DNA from: an uncultured Myxococcales bacterium
Lineage (GTDB): Bacteria; Myxococcota_A; UBA9042
Assembly: GCA_903919145.1 (NCBI GenBank)
Contig: CAIXGW010000155.1
Coordinates: 1 to 49,087 of the forward strand
DNA: 49,087 nt
Reading direction: 5' to 3'
A program made the translations under genes and the position numbers. Position 1 is the stretch's first letter; each line of letters begins with the position of its first letter. Positions 36,601-44,849 of this stretch are shown here, one piece after another. The notes below the pieces were generated by a model. It did no database searches. It was not told the origin of the DNA and was given only the letters and a program-made list of their open reading frames with translations.

Positions 36601-39600
36601 GAGAGAGGCGGCTCTGGCCGCCCTGCGCCAAGGCAAAGACGCGTCACAGCAGCAGATTGCCAGCGCCCAGGCCGAGGTGGCGGCGGCACAGCGGCAGCTG
36701 CAGGCCCAGCTGGGCGAGCGCGACCGCCAGCTGGCGGCCATGGAGCAGAAGCTGCAAGGGCAGCTGGCCGATGTGCGCAGCGAGCTGGCCCAGGCCCAGG
36801 CTGCTCAACAGCAGCTGCAGCTCAAGCTGGGCGAGCGCGACCAGCAGCTGGCCGTCCAGAACAAGGCCCGCCAGCAGGCTGAGGCCCAGGCGGCCCAGGC
36901 CAAGAGCGATCTGGCGCGCAGCGAGCGCGAGCTGACCGACCTCAAGGCCGCTTTTCAGCAGCGCGACGCCAAGCTGGCCGAGCAGATGAACGCCGCCCGC
37001 GACGCCGAAGCGCAAGCCGCCCGCGATGGCCGCCGCGCCGATCAGGAGCGCGCCCAGGCCGATCGCAAGCGCATCGAGCGCGACCAAGCGCAGTTGGCCA
37101 AGGAGCTCAGCGAACAACAGCAGGCGCTGCAGACGGCGCGGGCCGATGCCAAGAGCCAGGCGGCGGCGCGCGCCCAGGCCGAACAAGAAGCCGGGCGCCT
37201 GCAGCAGGCCTTGGCCCAGCGCGAGCGCGAGCTGGGGCAACTGCGCAACAAGGCTTCTTCGAGTCAGGAATTGGTCAAGGCCCAGCAGGCCGTGGCCCAG
37301 GCTCGCCAGCGGCTGCAGGCTCAGCAAGAGGACCAAGCGCAGCGCGAGAAGGCCATGGCAGCGCAGTTTGAGCAGCGCGTGCAGTCGGTGCGTCGCGACC
37401 TGGACCAAGCTCACCGCCGCGAGCTGGCCCGCGTTCAGCAGGAGCGCCAGAGCCAGGCTCAGGCGGCCCAGCAGCGCGCCAGCCGCGTAGAAGGCTTGCT
37501 CAAGGATCGCGAGCGCGAGCTCAAGCGCCTGCAAGACGAACTGCACGTGCGCCAGGCGACCCTGGAAGCCCAGCTGGACGAGGCCCGTCAGCGCGAGCAA
37601 GAGGCGCTGGTTCGCGGCAAAGCCAGTGAGGCTGGCAAGGCCGCCCAGGAAAGGACCCAGCTGGAAGGTGCCCTTGGCACCCTGCAGTCTGATTTGCGCA
37701 GCCGCGAACAGGCGTTGCGCGCTGCCGTAGAAGAGAGTCAGCGGGAGTCGCAAGCGCGCGCCCAGGCCGAGCAGGAGGCCCAGCGCCTGCAAAAAGCGCT
37801 GCAGCAGCGCGAGCAAGAGGTTGCGGCTCTGCGGGCCACCGGCGCCCAGGGCAACCCCGACCAGGTCAAGGCAGAAGCGCAAGTAGTCGAGATGCGCAAG
37901 CAGCTGCAGGCCGCCATGGCGGCCCGCGACACGCGGGTGCAGGCCGTAGAGCGCGATGCTGAGAAGCGCGTAGCCCAGCTGCGCTTGGACCTTCAGGAAG
38001 AGCTCAAGCGGCGCGAAGCGGCCCTAAGCAAGAGCTATGAAGCCCAGCTGCGCGAGCGCGAAGCAGAGCGCGACCAAGCCTCTGCCCAGGCCGCCCAGGC
38101 TTCGGCCAAGGTGGCGCAGGCCTCCGAGCAGGTCGAGCAGGCCCACAAGCGCACCGAGCAGGTGCAGAGCTTGCTGTCGCAGCGCGAGAAAGAGCTGCAA
38201 AATCTTAAGGATCAGGCGCAGGAGCGCATCGCCAGCCTTGACAAGGCGCTGCTGGAGGCCAAGCGCCGCGAGCGCACGGCGGCGTCTTCTGGCAAGGCCA
38301 GCGAAGTGGCCGCAGCGCAGCGCGACCAGAAGCGGCTAGAGCGCGAGGCGACGCTGGCGGAAAAAGCCCTGCGGAGCCGCGATTCTGCTCTGGCTGCGTC
38401 GCGGCAGGACGCCGAGCGAGAGCAGCGGGCCCGGCTGCAGGCAGAGAGCAAGGTCGGTCAACTGTCCAAGAGCCTGCAGGCGCGCGCTTCTGAGCTGGAG
38501 GCGCTCAAGGCCGACCGCGACGCTTCAAGCGCGCGGATCAGCGAAGCCGAGAAGGCTGTGGCGGAAGCTCGTCAGCGCATGGTCGGCGCTGAGAAGGCCG
38601 CGGCAGAGCAGCAAAAGCGCAGCCAGGAGCGGGTCGAGCGCGAGCTGGCCGCCGTGCGTGCTCAGTTGCAAGCCGAGCACGAGCAGCGCGAGCGCGCCCT
38701 GTCTGACAAATTTGCCCACCGCGAGCAAGAGTTGCAGTCGGCCCTGCAGACCGAGCAGGCCAAGCGCATGCAGGCCGAGGCGGCGGCGGAGAGCAAGAGC
38801 CCGGGCAAGATGACCGACTACGTGCAGCGGCAGCAGGCGCGGATCGCCGTGCTGGAGCAGCGCGCCGAGCGCGAGCGCCAGGAGCGCGAAGCTGAGGGCA
38901 AGCTGGCCGCCCAAGCGCGCGCCCAGGCCGACGAACACGAAGAGCGGTTGGCCGCCGAGCGCGCCGACAAGCAGCGCCTGCTGGCTGAGCTGGACCAGGC
39001 CAAGCGCGCCGCCGCCGTCGCCGAGCAGCGCCGCAGCGCCCAGGTGGCAGCTGATCAGAGCGATCAGGACCAGAAGGCCCTGCGCCGCGAAGCCGAGCTA
39101 GAGCGCCAGCGCGCGCGCCAGGACCGCGAAGCCAAGAGCCAGGACTCGGCCGCTGTGCGGGTAGACGACGTGCGCATTACCGCTGAGGGGCGCGCCCGCG
39201 GCCACGTGGAGTTTGCCCTGAGCGGCGCAGTGGGCCAGGCTCGCGCCGAAGTCCTGAGCCGCGAGGCTGGGCGGATCGTGCTGGCCGTGCGCGGCGTCAA
39301 GCTGCCCGAGCGTCTGCAAAAAGCCTATGACACCAAGTCTTTGCAGGGGCCAATGGAGCGCGTGACCGTCTACCGCCCAGAAGGCGCGACCGACGAGCTG
39401 CGGGTGGTGGTGGACCTGACCGAACGCAGCGGCGAGCGCATCGTTGACCGGGTGGCGCTGCGCGACGGCAAGCTGCTGTGGGATTTTGACCGGGTCGAAG
39501 CGTCTGAGCGCGCCTATGCTGAGGGCCCGCGCGGCGCTTCGGCGGGCGTCAAGTCCGGCGGCGACGTGTTGGCAGCCGCTCCGCAGCCGCGCATGGCGCC

Positions 39601-40984
39601 TGAAGAAGACGCTCGCGGTGGCGGCGGTGGTGGCGCAGAGGCTGGCTCGCCCGGCGGTGCCATCAAGACGCCGTGGCGCAAGGCGCGCCGCTACACCGGC
39701 AAGCGCATCAACCTGACCATCAAGGACGCCAACATCCAGCACGTGCTGACCTTCTTGGCCAAGGAAGGCAAGGTCAACATCATTGCCGGCCCAGAAGTGA
39801 TGGGCGATGTGACGTTCCACCTGGAGAACATCCCGTGGGACCTGGCCCTAGACGTCATCCTGCGCGCCCGCGGCTACGACTACGTCCGCCAGCACGGCGT
39901 GATCCGGGTCGCGCCGATCGAAGCGCTCAAGAAGGAATTTGAGAACGAGGTCGAGCGGCGCCAGAAGCTAGAAGAGGTCAAGCAGCTGGTGGTCCGGATC
40001 ATCCCGGTCAACTACGCCTCTGCCGAAGGGTTGACGGCGCAGGTCAAGGAGATCCTGAGCAAGAAGGGTACCGTGACCGTGGACCTGCGCACCAACGCGC
40101 TGGTGGTCAAGGATACAGAGGATCACGTGGCCGCCGTGGAAGAAATGGTCCGCAAGCTGGATGGCCAGACGCCACAGGTGCTGATCGAGGCGCGGGTGGT
40201 CGAGGCCAGCTCGGCGTTCAACAAGGAAGTGGGCATCCAGTGGGGTGGCAACTACTCCATGTCGTCGGTCTACGGCAATGAGACCGGTCTGCCGTTTCCG
40301 TCGGTCATTGGCGTGGCGGGCGGCGCGGACGGCGGTGTGGCCAACAAAGACGGCGTGGCCATTTCGGTTCCGCAGTACGCCGTCAACTTGCCCGCAGCCA
40401 CCGGCACCGGCGCTGGTGGCGCGATTGGCCTGACCCTGGGCTCCCTGGGCGGCGTGGGCAACTTGAACTTGCGCCTGTCAGCCGCAGAGCAGGAAGGTGT
40501 GGTCAAGATCGTCAGCAGCCCCAAGGTGCTGACCCTGGACAACAACACCGCGACCATTCGCCAGGGCATCTCGATTCCGATCTCGGTGGTGTCGTCGCAG
40601 GGCGTGCAGACGCGCTTCTTCAACGCCGACCTGGCATTGCGCACTACGCCGCACATCACCCAGGACGGCAACATCCGCCTGAGCGTCAACGTCAGCAAGA
40701 ATGAGCCGGACTTCTCTAACCGCGCCGCCGACGGCAATCCCACCATCACCCAGCGCGAAGCGACCACTGAGCTGCTGCTGGGCGACGGCGAGACCACGGT
40801 CATTGGCGGCATTTACACCCGCAGCACCTCTAACTCGATCCGCAAGGTGCCGTTCTTTGGCGATATTCCGCTCATCGGCGCCCTGTTTCGCACCCGCCGC
40901 GAGGAAGACAAGCGCACAGAGCTGCTGATCTTCATTACGCCGCGCATCGTCAACCGGTCGTCGTCGCTGACTGTGGGCAAGTAG
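33674..40984 (+). CDS. pilQ: Giant PilQ secretin with about 1,680-residue coiled-coil insertion
   Basis: 2436 residues in one frame; GAGGAG precedes the ATG. Order: signal peptide (residues 1-33, ending PAFA); AMIN domain 1 (about 45-148, TTVITVRGQAAPTFTTYRL), for peptidoglycan binding; coiled coil about 150-1825, rich in Ala, Glu, Gln, Arg and Leu with no cysteine noticed; AMIN 2 (about 1829-1940); Gly-rich linker; secretin N0/STN (about 2005-2085, INLTIKDANIQHVLTFLAKE); N1 (about 2105-2165, VDLRTNALVVKDTEDHV); secretin channel (about 2175-2430, VLIEARVVEASSAFNKEVG, VPFFGDIPLIGALFR). Both ends are ordinary PilQ, the outer-membrane pilus channel. Usual PilQ is about 700-900 residues, so the insert is exceptional. 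At 0.15 nm per residue a straight coil would reach about 250 nm. It has its own promoter and lies downstream of pilMNOP. The family call is near certain; the function of the insert is unknown. Confidence 0.97.
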   Translation: MRTTQKMAKRLFRTSVAAILSLTTAAPALPAFAAPGNPQLAVNALVAVDVQEAAQTTVITVRGQAAPTFTTYRLDKPSRLFIEVAGAGVEGLDAPRYVGNGVVRQVEVAATKKGGAPIARITVTFDADALYHVRADGNAVVVVVDGTDRKLSQAQSAQVAAAESAIKTAAAREQQLASELRATRSREEQAAQASKVAQGERDRLREELTRAKSDLQAQDALRAQLQQAEATVAQAAQRLKDEQLNADKLRSELNKERASLAAVVAQRQSEEARVELLRQQIGELQKQQAAQGARADGSRDERLAVLQKELDKARLQAEALRDESRRVAEQRRLAQAEEVAHLKKVLAEKDQEVQRARAGSDAQAKDRQAQLEADLQRARARLMETENAQERAKRADGERELAERKWQQAELRWAEAERKLAASQAQVAGLKQEKAGLEKEKAGLEKEKAAAALRAEQVQRLLGERESELQSLRTALKDREATLAAELAEAKEREEQAKRSGQQAELAAAQQAKAEIEKRQSALQQELAARDAQLTQARVEAQKNGEARRQAEAEADKLKSTLADREAALTALQQGKDASQQQIAKAQAEVAAARQQLQAQVGERDRQLAAMEQKLQGQLADVRGELSRSQAQVAGLRQEKAGLEQEKQALQREKVAASARAEQVQRLLGERETELQSLRAALKGREASLAGELSAAKQREEQARREGKQAEMAAAQRAQQEIEQRQTVLQKEVRSREQELQLARSEAQKNAQARRQAEADAEQLRASLAQREAALAALQQGKAASQQQISKAQAEVAAARQQLQAQVGERDRQLAALEQRLQGQLADVRGELNRAQALVAGLQQEKAGLQQEKASLEREKAAASARAEQVQRLLGERETELQSLRVALKTREEALAGELAEAKQREEQAKRSGKQAEVAAAQAAQSEIERRQSVLQKEVAVRDGQLQQARVEAEKNATARRQAEVQAEQLKATLAQREAALAALRQGKDASQQQIASAQAEVAAAQRQLQAQLGERDRQLAAMEQKLQGQLADVRSELAQAQAAQQQLQLKLGERDQQLAVQNKARQQAEAQAAQAKSDLARSERELTDLKAAFQQRDAKLAEQMNAARDAEAQAARDGRRADQERAQADRKRIERDQAQLAKELSEQQQALQTARADAKSQAAARAQAEQEAGRLQQALAQRERELGQLRNKASSSQELVKAQQAVAQARQRLQAQQEDQAQREKAMAAQFEQRVQSVRRDLDQAHRRELARVQQERQSQAQAAQQRASRVEGLLKDRERELKRLQDELHVRQATLEAQLDEARQREQEALVRGKASEAGKAAQERTQLEGALGTLQSDLRSREQALRAAVEESQRESQARAQAEQEAQRLQKALQQREQEVAALRATGAQGNPDQVKAEAQVVEMRKQLQAAMAARDTRVQAVERDAEKRVAQLRLDLQEELKRREAALSKSYEAQLREREAERDQASAQAAQASAKVAQASEQVEQAHKRTEQVQSLLSQREKELQNLKDQAQERIASLDKALLEAKRRERTAASSGKASEVAAAQRDQKRLEREATLAEKALRSRDSALAASRQDAEREQRARLQAESKVGQLSKSLQARASELEALKADRDASSARISEAEKAVAEARQRMVGAEKAAAEQQKRSQERVERELAAVRAQLQAEHEQRERALSDKFAHREQELQSALQTEQAKRMQAEAAAESKSPGKMTDYVQRQQARIAVLEQRAERERQEREAEGKLAAQARAQADEHEERLAAERADKQRLLAELDQAKRAAAVAEQRRSAQVAADQSDQDQKALRREAELERQRARQDREAKSQDSAAVRVDDVRITAEGRARGHVEFALSGAVGQARAEVLSREAGRIVLAVRGVKLPERLQKAYDTKSLQGPMERVTVYRPEGATDELRVVVDLTERSGERIVDRVALRDGKLLWDFDRVEASERAYAEGPRGASAGVKSGGDVLAAAPQPRMAPEEDARGGGGGGAEAGSPGGAIKTPWRKARRYTGKRINLTIKDANIQHVLTFLAKEGKVNIIAGPEVMGDVTFHLENIPWDLALDVILRARGYDYVRQHGVIRVAPIEALKKEFENEVERRQKLEEVKQLVVRIIPVNYASAEGLTAQVKEILSKKGTVTVDLRTNALVVKDTEDHVAAVEEMVRKLDGQTPQVLIEARVVEASSAFNKEVGIQWGGNYSMSSVYGNETGLPFPSVIGVAGGADGGVANKDGVAISVPQYAVNLPAATGTGAGGAIGLTLGSLGGVGNLNLRLSAAEQEGVVKIVSSPKVLTLDNNTATIRQGISIPISVVSSQGVQTRFFNADLALRTTPHITQDGNIRLSVNVSKNEPDFSNRAADGNPTITQREATTELLLGDGETTVIGGIYTRSTSNSIRKVPFFGDIPLIGALFRTRREEDKRTELLIFITPRIVNRSSSLTVGK
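34943..36796 (+). repeat. Three tandem 618-bp repeats in pilQ
   Basis: Units at 34943-35560, 35561-36178 and 36179-36796 are each exactly 618 bp (206 codons). Each starts QAxVAGLxQEKAGL, contains AEQVQRLLGERE and DASQQQI (or AASQQQI), and ends GQLADVR-x-EL. More diverged units of about 196-225 residues continue downstream (starting about 36797, 37385 and 38060). Equal length and high similarity of the first three indicate recent tandem duplication. Confidence 0.9.
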
Positions 40985-41034
40985 GGCGGCAGCTCAACCA
41001 AGCTTGGAAGTCCGGTGCGATCAGAGGGGGACGT

Positions 41035-42684
41035 TTGACCACCAGCCAGCGCCACATTGTGCTCATTGGCATGCCTGCGGTGGGAAAGACCAGGGTTGGC
41101 GCGCTATTGGCAAAGTTGCGCGGACTGCCCCATGTCGACTTGGACGCCCTGGTGGCGGCCGATGCCGGCTGTGGCGTGGCGGATTTGCTGCGGCGCGAAG
41201 GCGAGGCGTCGTTTCGGGTGCGCGAGGCGAGCTTGCTGGATGCGGTGCTGGATGGCGAAGCGGTGGTGCTGAGCACTGGCGGGGGAGCCGCACATTTTCA
41301 CAATGGTCTGGCCAGGATGCGCGCTAAAGCGGCGGTGGTGTGGCTGGATACCGAGCTGGACGTTCTGCTAGAGCGAGCCCTGTGCGACGACCAAGAGCGG
41401 CCGCTGCTGGGCGATACGCGGCAGGCGGTGCGGGCCAGCCTGGCCGATCTGCTGGATCGACGCCGCCCGACCTACGCCGGAGCCCATCTGCGCGTCGATG
41501 CCGGCCAGACGCCGACCCAGGTCGCAGCGGCGATAGAGCGCGGCCTGCAGCCCTACCAGCGCATTGACGCCGTGGGCGAAGATGGCCAGCCGGCGCCGAT
41601 CTGGCTGCATCCCGGCGATCCGAGCGCCGCGGCGGAGACCTTGGTGCAGCTGGCCGACGGCGGGCGCATCGCCATGGTTGTGGATCGCGGCGCGGCGCAG
41701 TGGGCCAACCCGCTGGTGGAACAGCTGATTGTGCGCGGCGCCTCGGTGCTGACCACCCCGGTGCCGGGGGGAGAGCGCGGCAAGGATGTGCGCGGGCTGG
41801 GCCGCGTGTGGGCGAGCTGGGCGCAGCAGCAGCTGGGACGCGGTGACCTGGTAGTGGCAGTGGGCGGCGGCGCAACGACCGACCTGGCCGGCTTTGCCGC
41901 GGCAACGTGGCAGCGCGGCGTGCGGGTTGCCCACTTTCCGACCACTGTGCTGGCCATGGCCGATGCCTCGGTCGGCGGCAAGACCGCCATTGACCTGCCC
42001 GAGGGCAAGAACCTGGTCGGGGCGTTTCATTCGCCAGTGCTGGTGTGGCTGGCTTTGGAGACGCTGACGTCTTTGCCGGCGCGGCAGTTTCGCTGTGGAC
42101 TGGCTGAAATTGCCAAGATATTTCTGCTGTTTGATGAGGCGGCCTGGCGGGCTCTGCTGGCAGATGCGCCAGCTCTGCGCCGGCGCTCGACGGCGGCCCT
42201 GCAGCCTCACCTGCTGCGGGCGGTGCGGCTCAAAGCCGAGGTGGTGCGCGCCGACCCGCGCGAGACCGCGGGCCCCGAAGCCGAGCTGCAGCGCGCGCTG
42301 CTCAATCTGGGGCATACGGTAGGGCATGCCATTGAAAAAGTTAGTCATTACTCTGTGTTGCATGGCGAGGCCGTGGCCCTTGGCCTGGTAGCAGAAGCGC
42401 AATGGGCCGAGGCGGGCGGCCACGCAGCGCCCGGCACCGCGAGCGAAGTAGATGCTGGCTTGACAGCTCTGGGGCTGACCACAAGATGGGAGCGCTGGGC
42501 TGGGCCCGAGCTTTGGGATGGCGCTGCCGGCGACAAGAAGCGCCGCGGTGCTGATTTGTGGTTGCCGGTGCTGTTGGCGCCGGGCCGCGCAGAATTACAG
42601 CAGGTGCGCTGGGAAAGCTGGCGCGCTAGTATGGGCATGTTGGCCGGCAGCGGCCAGCAGAGGCAGATCGGGAGGAGCACATGA
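41035..42684 (+). CDS. aroKB: Fused shikimate kinase / 3-dehydroquinate synthase (AroK-AroB)
   Basis: 549 residues from TTG 41035, supported by GAGGGGG just upstream and by the position of the kinase domain. Residues 1-170 are shikimate kinase: P-loop GMPAVGKT (12-19), LDALVAADAG with the substrate Asp, STGGGAAHFHNG, and the lid ERPLLGD. Residues about 185-549 are 3-dehydroquinate synthase: PGGERGKD, VAVGGGATTDLAGFAAATW, PTTVLAMADASVGGKTAID, and metal ligands Glu in CGLAEIAK and His in NLGHTVGHAIE and LHGEAVALG. It performs steps 5 and 2 of the shikimate pathway. aroK and aroB often follow pilQ as separate genes; here they are one polypeptide. The stop overlaps the next start (ATGA). Confidence 0.95.
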   Translation: MTTSQRHIVLIGMPAVGKTRVGALLAKLRGLPHVDLDALVAADAGCGVADLLRREGEASFRVREASLLDAVLDGEAVVLSTGGGAAHFHNGLARMRAKAAVVWLDTELDVLLERALCDDQERPLLGDTRQAVRASLADLLDRRRPTYAGAHLRVDAGQTPTQVAAAIERGLQPYQRIDAVGEDGQPAPIWLHPGDPSAAAETLVQLADGGRIAMVVDRGAAQWANPLVEQLIVRGASVLTTPVPGGERGKDVRGLGRVWASWAQQQLGRGDLVVAVGGGATTDLAGFAAATWQRGVRVAHFPTTVLAMADASVGGKTAIDLPEGKNLVGAFHSPVLVWLALETLTSLPARQFRCGLAEIAKIFLLFDEAAWRALLADAPALRRRSTAALQPHLLRAVRLKAEVVRADPRETAGPEAELQRALLNLGHTVGHAIEKVSHYSVLHGEAVALGLVAEAQWAEAGGHAAPGTASEVDAGLTALGLTTRWERWAGPELWDGAAGDKKRRGADLWLPVLLAPGRAELQQVRWESWRASMGMLAGSGQQRQIGRST

Positions 42685-43574
42685 ACACAGCACTGCAACG
42701 CACTGGACAGGGAAGATTGAGGCCCTGGGCCGGCTTGCTGCTAGGCGGTCTGCTGGCCGTCGCTAGCGGCTGTGAGCAGGGCAATCCGGCGGTTCTGCTG
42801 GTGCGCGGCAACGTCGTGCCCCAGGTCACGCAGACCAATGGCGTAGTGCTGTGCACCTATGGCACGGGCGACAACTTCTACTTGGACGGCGTGCTGGATC
42901 TGGCGATCACCAATCGCTACCGCTACTACGCTTGGGTAGAGAATCGCTTGACCCGCAGCGCCTCGGTCAGCGGCAACGGCACCGCGGCCTTGCGCGCCGA
43001 AGGCAACATGGTGACCCTGACCAATGTCCACGTGACCTTGGCTCGCCAGCCCAATGACGGCAAGACCACTTCTTCGCCGTTCAACCAAAAAGGCAAGACC
43101 GCCAGCTTTCCGCTAGCCACCGAGTGGGACATTCCGACCTACGCCGTGGTGGACCCGGAAGAAAATGCGCCGGTGCCCTTTGATCTGGTGCCGGCCCAGA
43201 CGTCGCCCAATGCGCCGGTGGGCGAAGATTGGCGGGTGCGCTGGAGCAAGTTTCCCAACAACCGCAGTCATATAGAGCAGGTGATCCTGACCTTTAGGAT
43301 GGAGGGTACCACCGCCGAGGGCGCCACGGTCTCTGCTGGCGAGGTGTCTTATCCCGTCAGCGTCTGCTGGGGCTGCCTGCTGATGATGAAGCCCAAGCCG
43401 GAGATCTCCGATCCGGACGAGCAGTGGCAGCAGTGCTCCAAGTTTGAGGTGGACTCGACCTTCCTCAGCCCGTGCCAGGCCGGCGTCAATGAAGGGCTGC
43501 CCTGTGGCTACTACTGCTCGCAGTGCACCAAGGCCAACAACTGCGACACCAAGTTCTGCCCACCGCTGAATTGA
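42681..43574 (+). CDS. Lipoprotein of unknown family, translationally coupled to aroKB
   Basis: 297 residues; GGAGGAG lies inside the end of aroKB, and the ATG overlaps its TGA. Signal peptide with lipobox VASGC. The body is predicted beta-rich (DLAITNRYRYYAWVENRL, NMVTLTNVHVTLA, WRVRWSKFPNNRSHIEQVIL), followed by a Cys-rich C-terminus with about ten cysteines (VCWGC, CGYYCSQCTKANNCDTKFC). I do not recognise the family. Position in the pilQ-aroKB unit raises the possibility of a pilus or envelope role, but simple operon read-through is equally possible. Confidence 0.85.
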   Translation: MNTALQRTGQGRLRPWAGLLLGGLLAVASGCEQGNPAVLLVRGNVVPQVTQTNGVVLCTYGTGDNFYLDGVLDLAITNRYRYYAWVENRLTRSASVSGNGTAALRAEGNMVTLTNVHVTLARQPNDGKTTSSPFNQKGKTASFPLATEWDIPTYAVVDPEENAPVPFDLVPAQTSPNAPVGEDWRVRWSKFPNNRSHIEQVILTFRMEGTTAEGATVSAGEVSYPVSVCWGCLLMMKPKPEISDPDEQWQQCSKFEVDSTFLSPCQAGVNEGLPCGYYCSQCTKANNCDTKFCPPLN

Positions 43575-43603
43575 GGCGGCGACAGCCTAGGGGCGAGGAA
43601 AGC

Positions 43604-44641
43604 ATGCTAGAGCACTCCGCGCGGCAGCGAACTCAGCGCCAACTGGCTGCAAAGCTGATGAATCGTCCGGCGCTGGCGGCCGCGGTGTTGGCGCTGGTTG
43701 GCGCGGCTTGCGGCGGCGCGGTGCAGCTGGAGCGGACCGAGGGCGTGCCGCGCTACAAGGCCTTGCCGTACAAAATGGCGGTCCAGCAAGCTGAAACGCC
43801 GGAGTCGTTGCCTCAGCCGGTGGTGGTGGTGGGCGTGCTGCGCACCGACAGCCGCCATGGCGAGGAGGACCGGCCCAAGGTCGTCAAGCAGCTTTCAGTC
43901 CAGGCTGCCCTGGCTGGCTGCGATGCGCTGGTTGGCCTCAAGGTCGACGTGGAAGAGAAGAATTCGGCCAAAACGGTCGAGCAGCTTGGAGAGGGCGGCA
44001 AAAAGGTCAAGGTCCAACAGGATGTAGTGACCAAGGTGGCGCACTGGCACGCCCTATGCGTGCGGACCGCCGCCATGGCAGCGGACCCCGCGGCCCCGCA
44101 GCCAGTGGAAGTGGCGTCGCCGCCACCGCCGACCGACGCCGCGCCAGCGCCGCCGCCGCCCGCAGAGCCGCCGGCCGAACCCAAGGACCCGCCGGACTCG
44201 GCCGAGGGCGCTGCTGCCAAGGTTCTTGCGGAATCGCTGATGAAAAGGGCAGCGTTTGTGCGGACCTGGCGCGATCGCCTGGAGATGCCCCAGCCCAAGG
44301 CAGCCGACGCGCTCGACGCCCTGGTGGAGCTTATGGTTCAGGTCACTGGACCGACTGGGCTGTGGCGCAAGACCATGCCCCAGGAGTGGTTTGGCTGCAA
44401 GGACACCCCGGATTCGGCGGCGTGTGGCAAGCTTGCAGAAATCGACAAGGATTTGCGCACCGCCGACCAGTTGCAGCGGCAAGTGGCTGCAGCGCCTAGA
44501 AGCAGTGCCGGAAGCTGGCTGCGTCGCCACCAGGAAGAGCTGCTGGGCTACCTGGACAAGTTTGCGCCCACCGAGCCGTCGCTGTCGGCCGTGCAGGCAA
44601 CACCCTACTACATGGGCAAGATGGCAGGCGTATCGCCGTAG
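43604..44641 (+). CDS. Lipoprotein with Pro-rich central linker
   Basis: 345 residues from ATG 43604 (GAGGAAAGC upstream). A start at MNRPALAAAV, 18 residues on, would give a more compact lipoprotein signal; the lipobox-like VGAAC follows either way. Residues about 60-180 form an alpha/beta domain with PVVVVGVLRTD and ALAGCDALVGLKVDVEEKN, reminiscent of small YbjQ/DUF-type heavy-metal-like folds, but I cannot name it. A Pro/Ala linker of about 50 residues precedes a helical C-terminal domain with a Cys pair (FGCKDTPDSAACGKL). Thirty bases separate it from the preceding lipoprotein, so they are probably cotranscribed. Confidence 0.82.
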   Translation: MLEHSARQRTQRQLAAKLMNRPALAAAVLALVGAACGGAVQLERTEGVPRYKALPYKMAVQQAETPESLPQPVVVVGVLRTDSRHGEEDRPKVVKQLSVQAALAGCDALVGLKVDVEEKNSAKTVEQLGEGGKKVKVQQDVVTKVAHWHALCVRTAAMAADPAAPQPVEVASPPPPTDAAPAPPPPAEPPAEPKDPPDSAEGAAAKVLAESLMKRAAFVRTWRDRLEMPQPKAADALDALVELMVQVTGPTGLWRKTMPQEWFGCKDTPDSAACGKLAEIDKDLRTADQLQRQVAAAPRSSAGSWLRRHQEELLGYLDKFAPTEPSLSAVQATPYYMGKMAGVSP

Positions 44642-44849
44642 CCGCCTTGGGGATCGACGACTCCAACAAGGACAAACCGGAAGGCGTGCCGCGCCGGAAT
44701 GTTGGGGGCGCTGGGCCAGCCGCTGCGGCTGCGTGGCGATGCTTCGACCACCCAGCGTTGCAGGAGTTGCTGCCGGGGCTCTTGCGGCGCCGGTCGACCG
44801 CGGCTGGAACGCAGGGGGACGGCGGAAGAGCTTGCAGGGGACGATCCGC

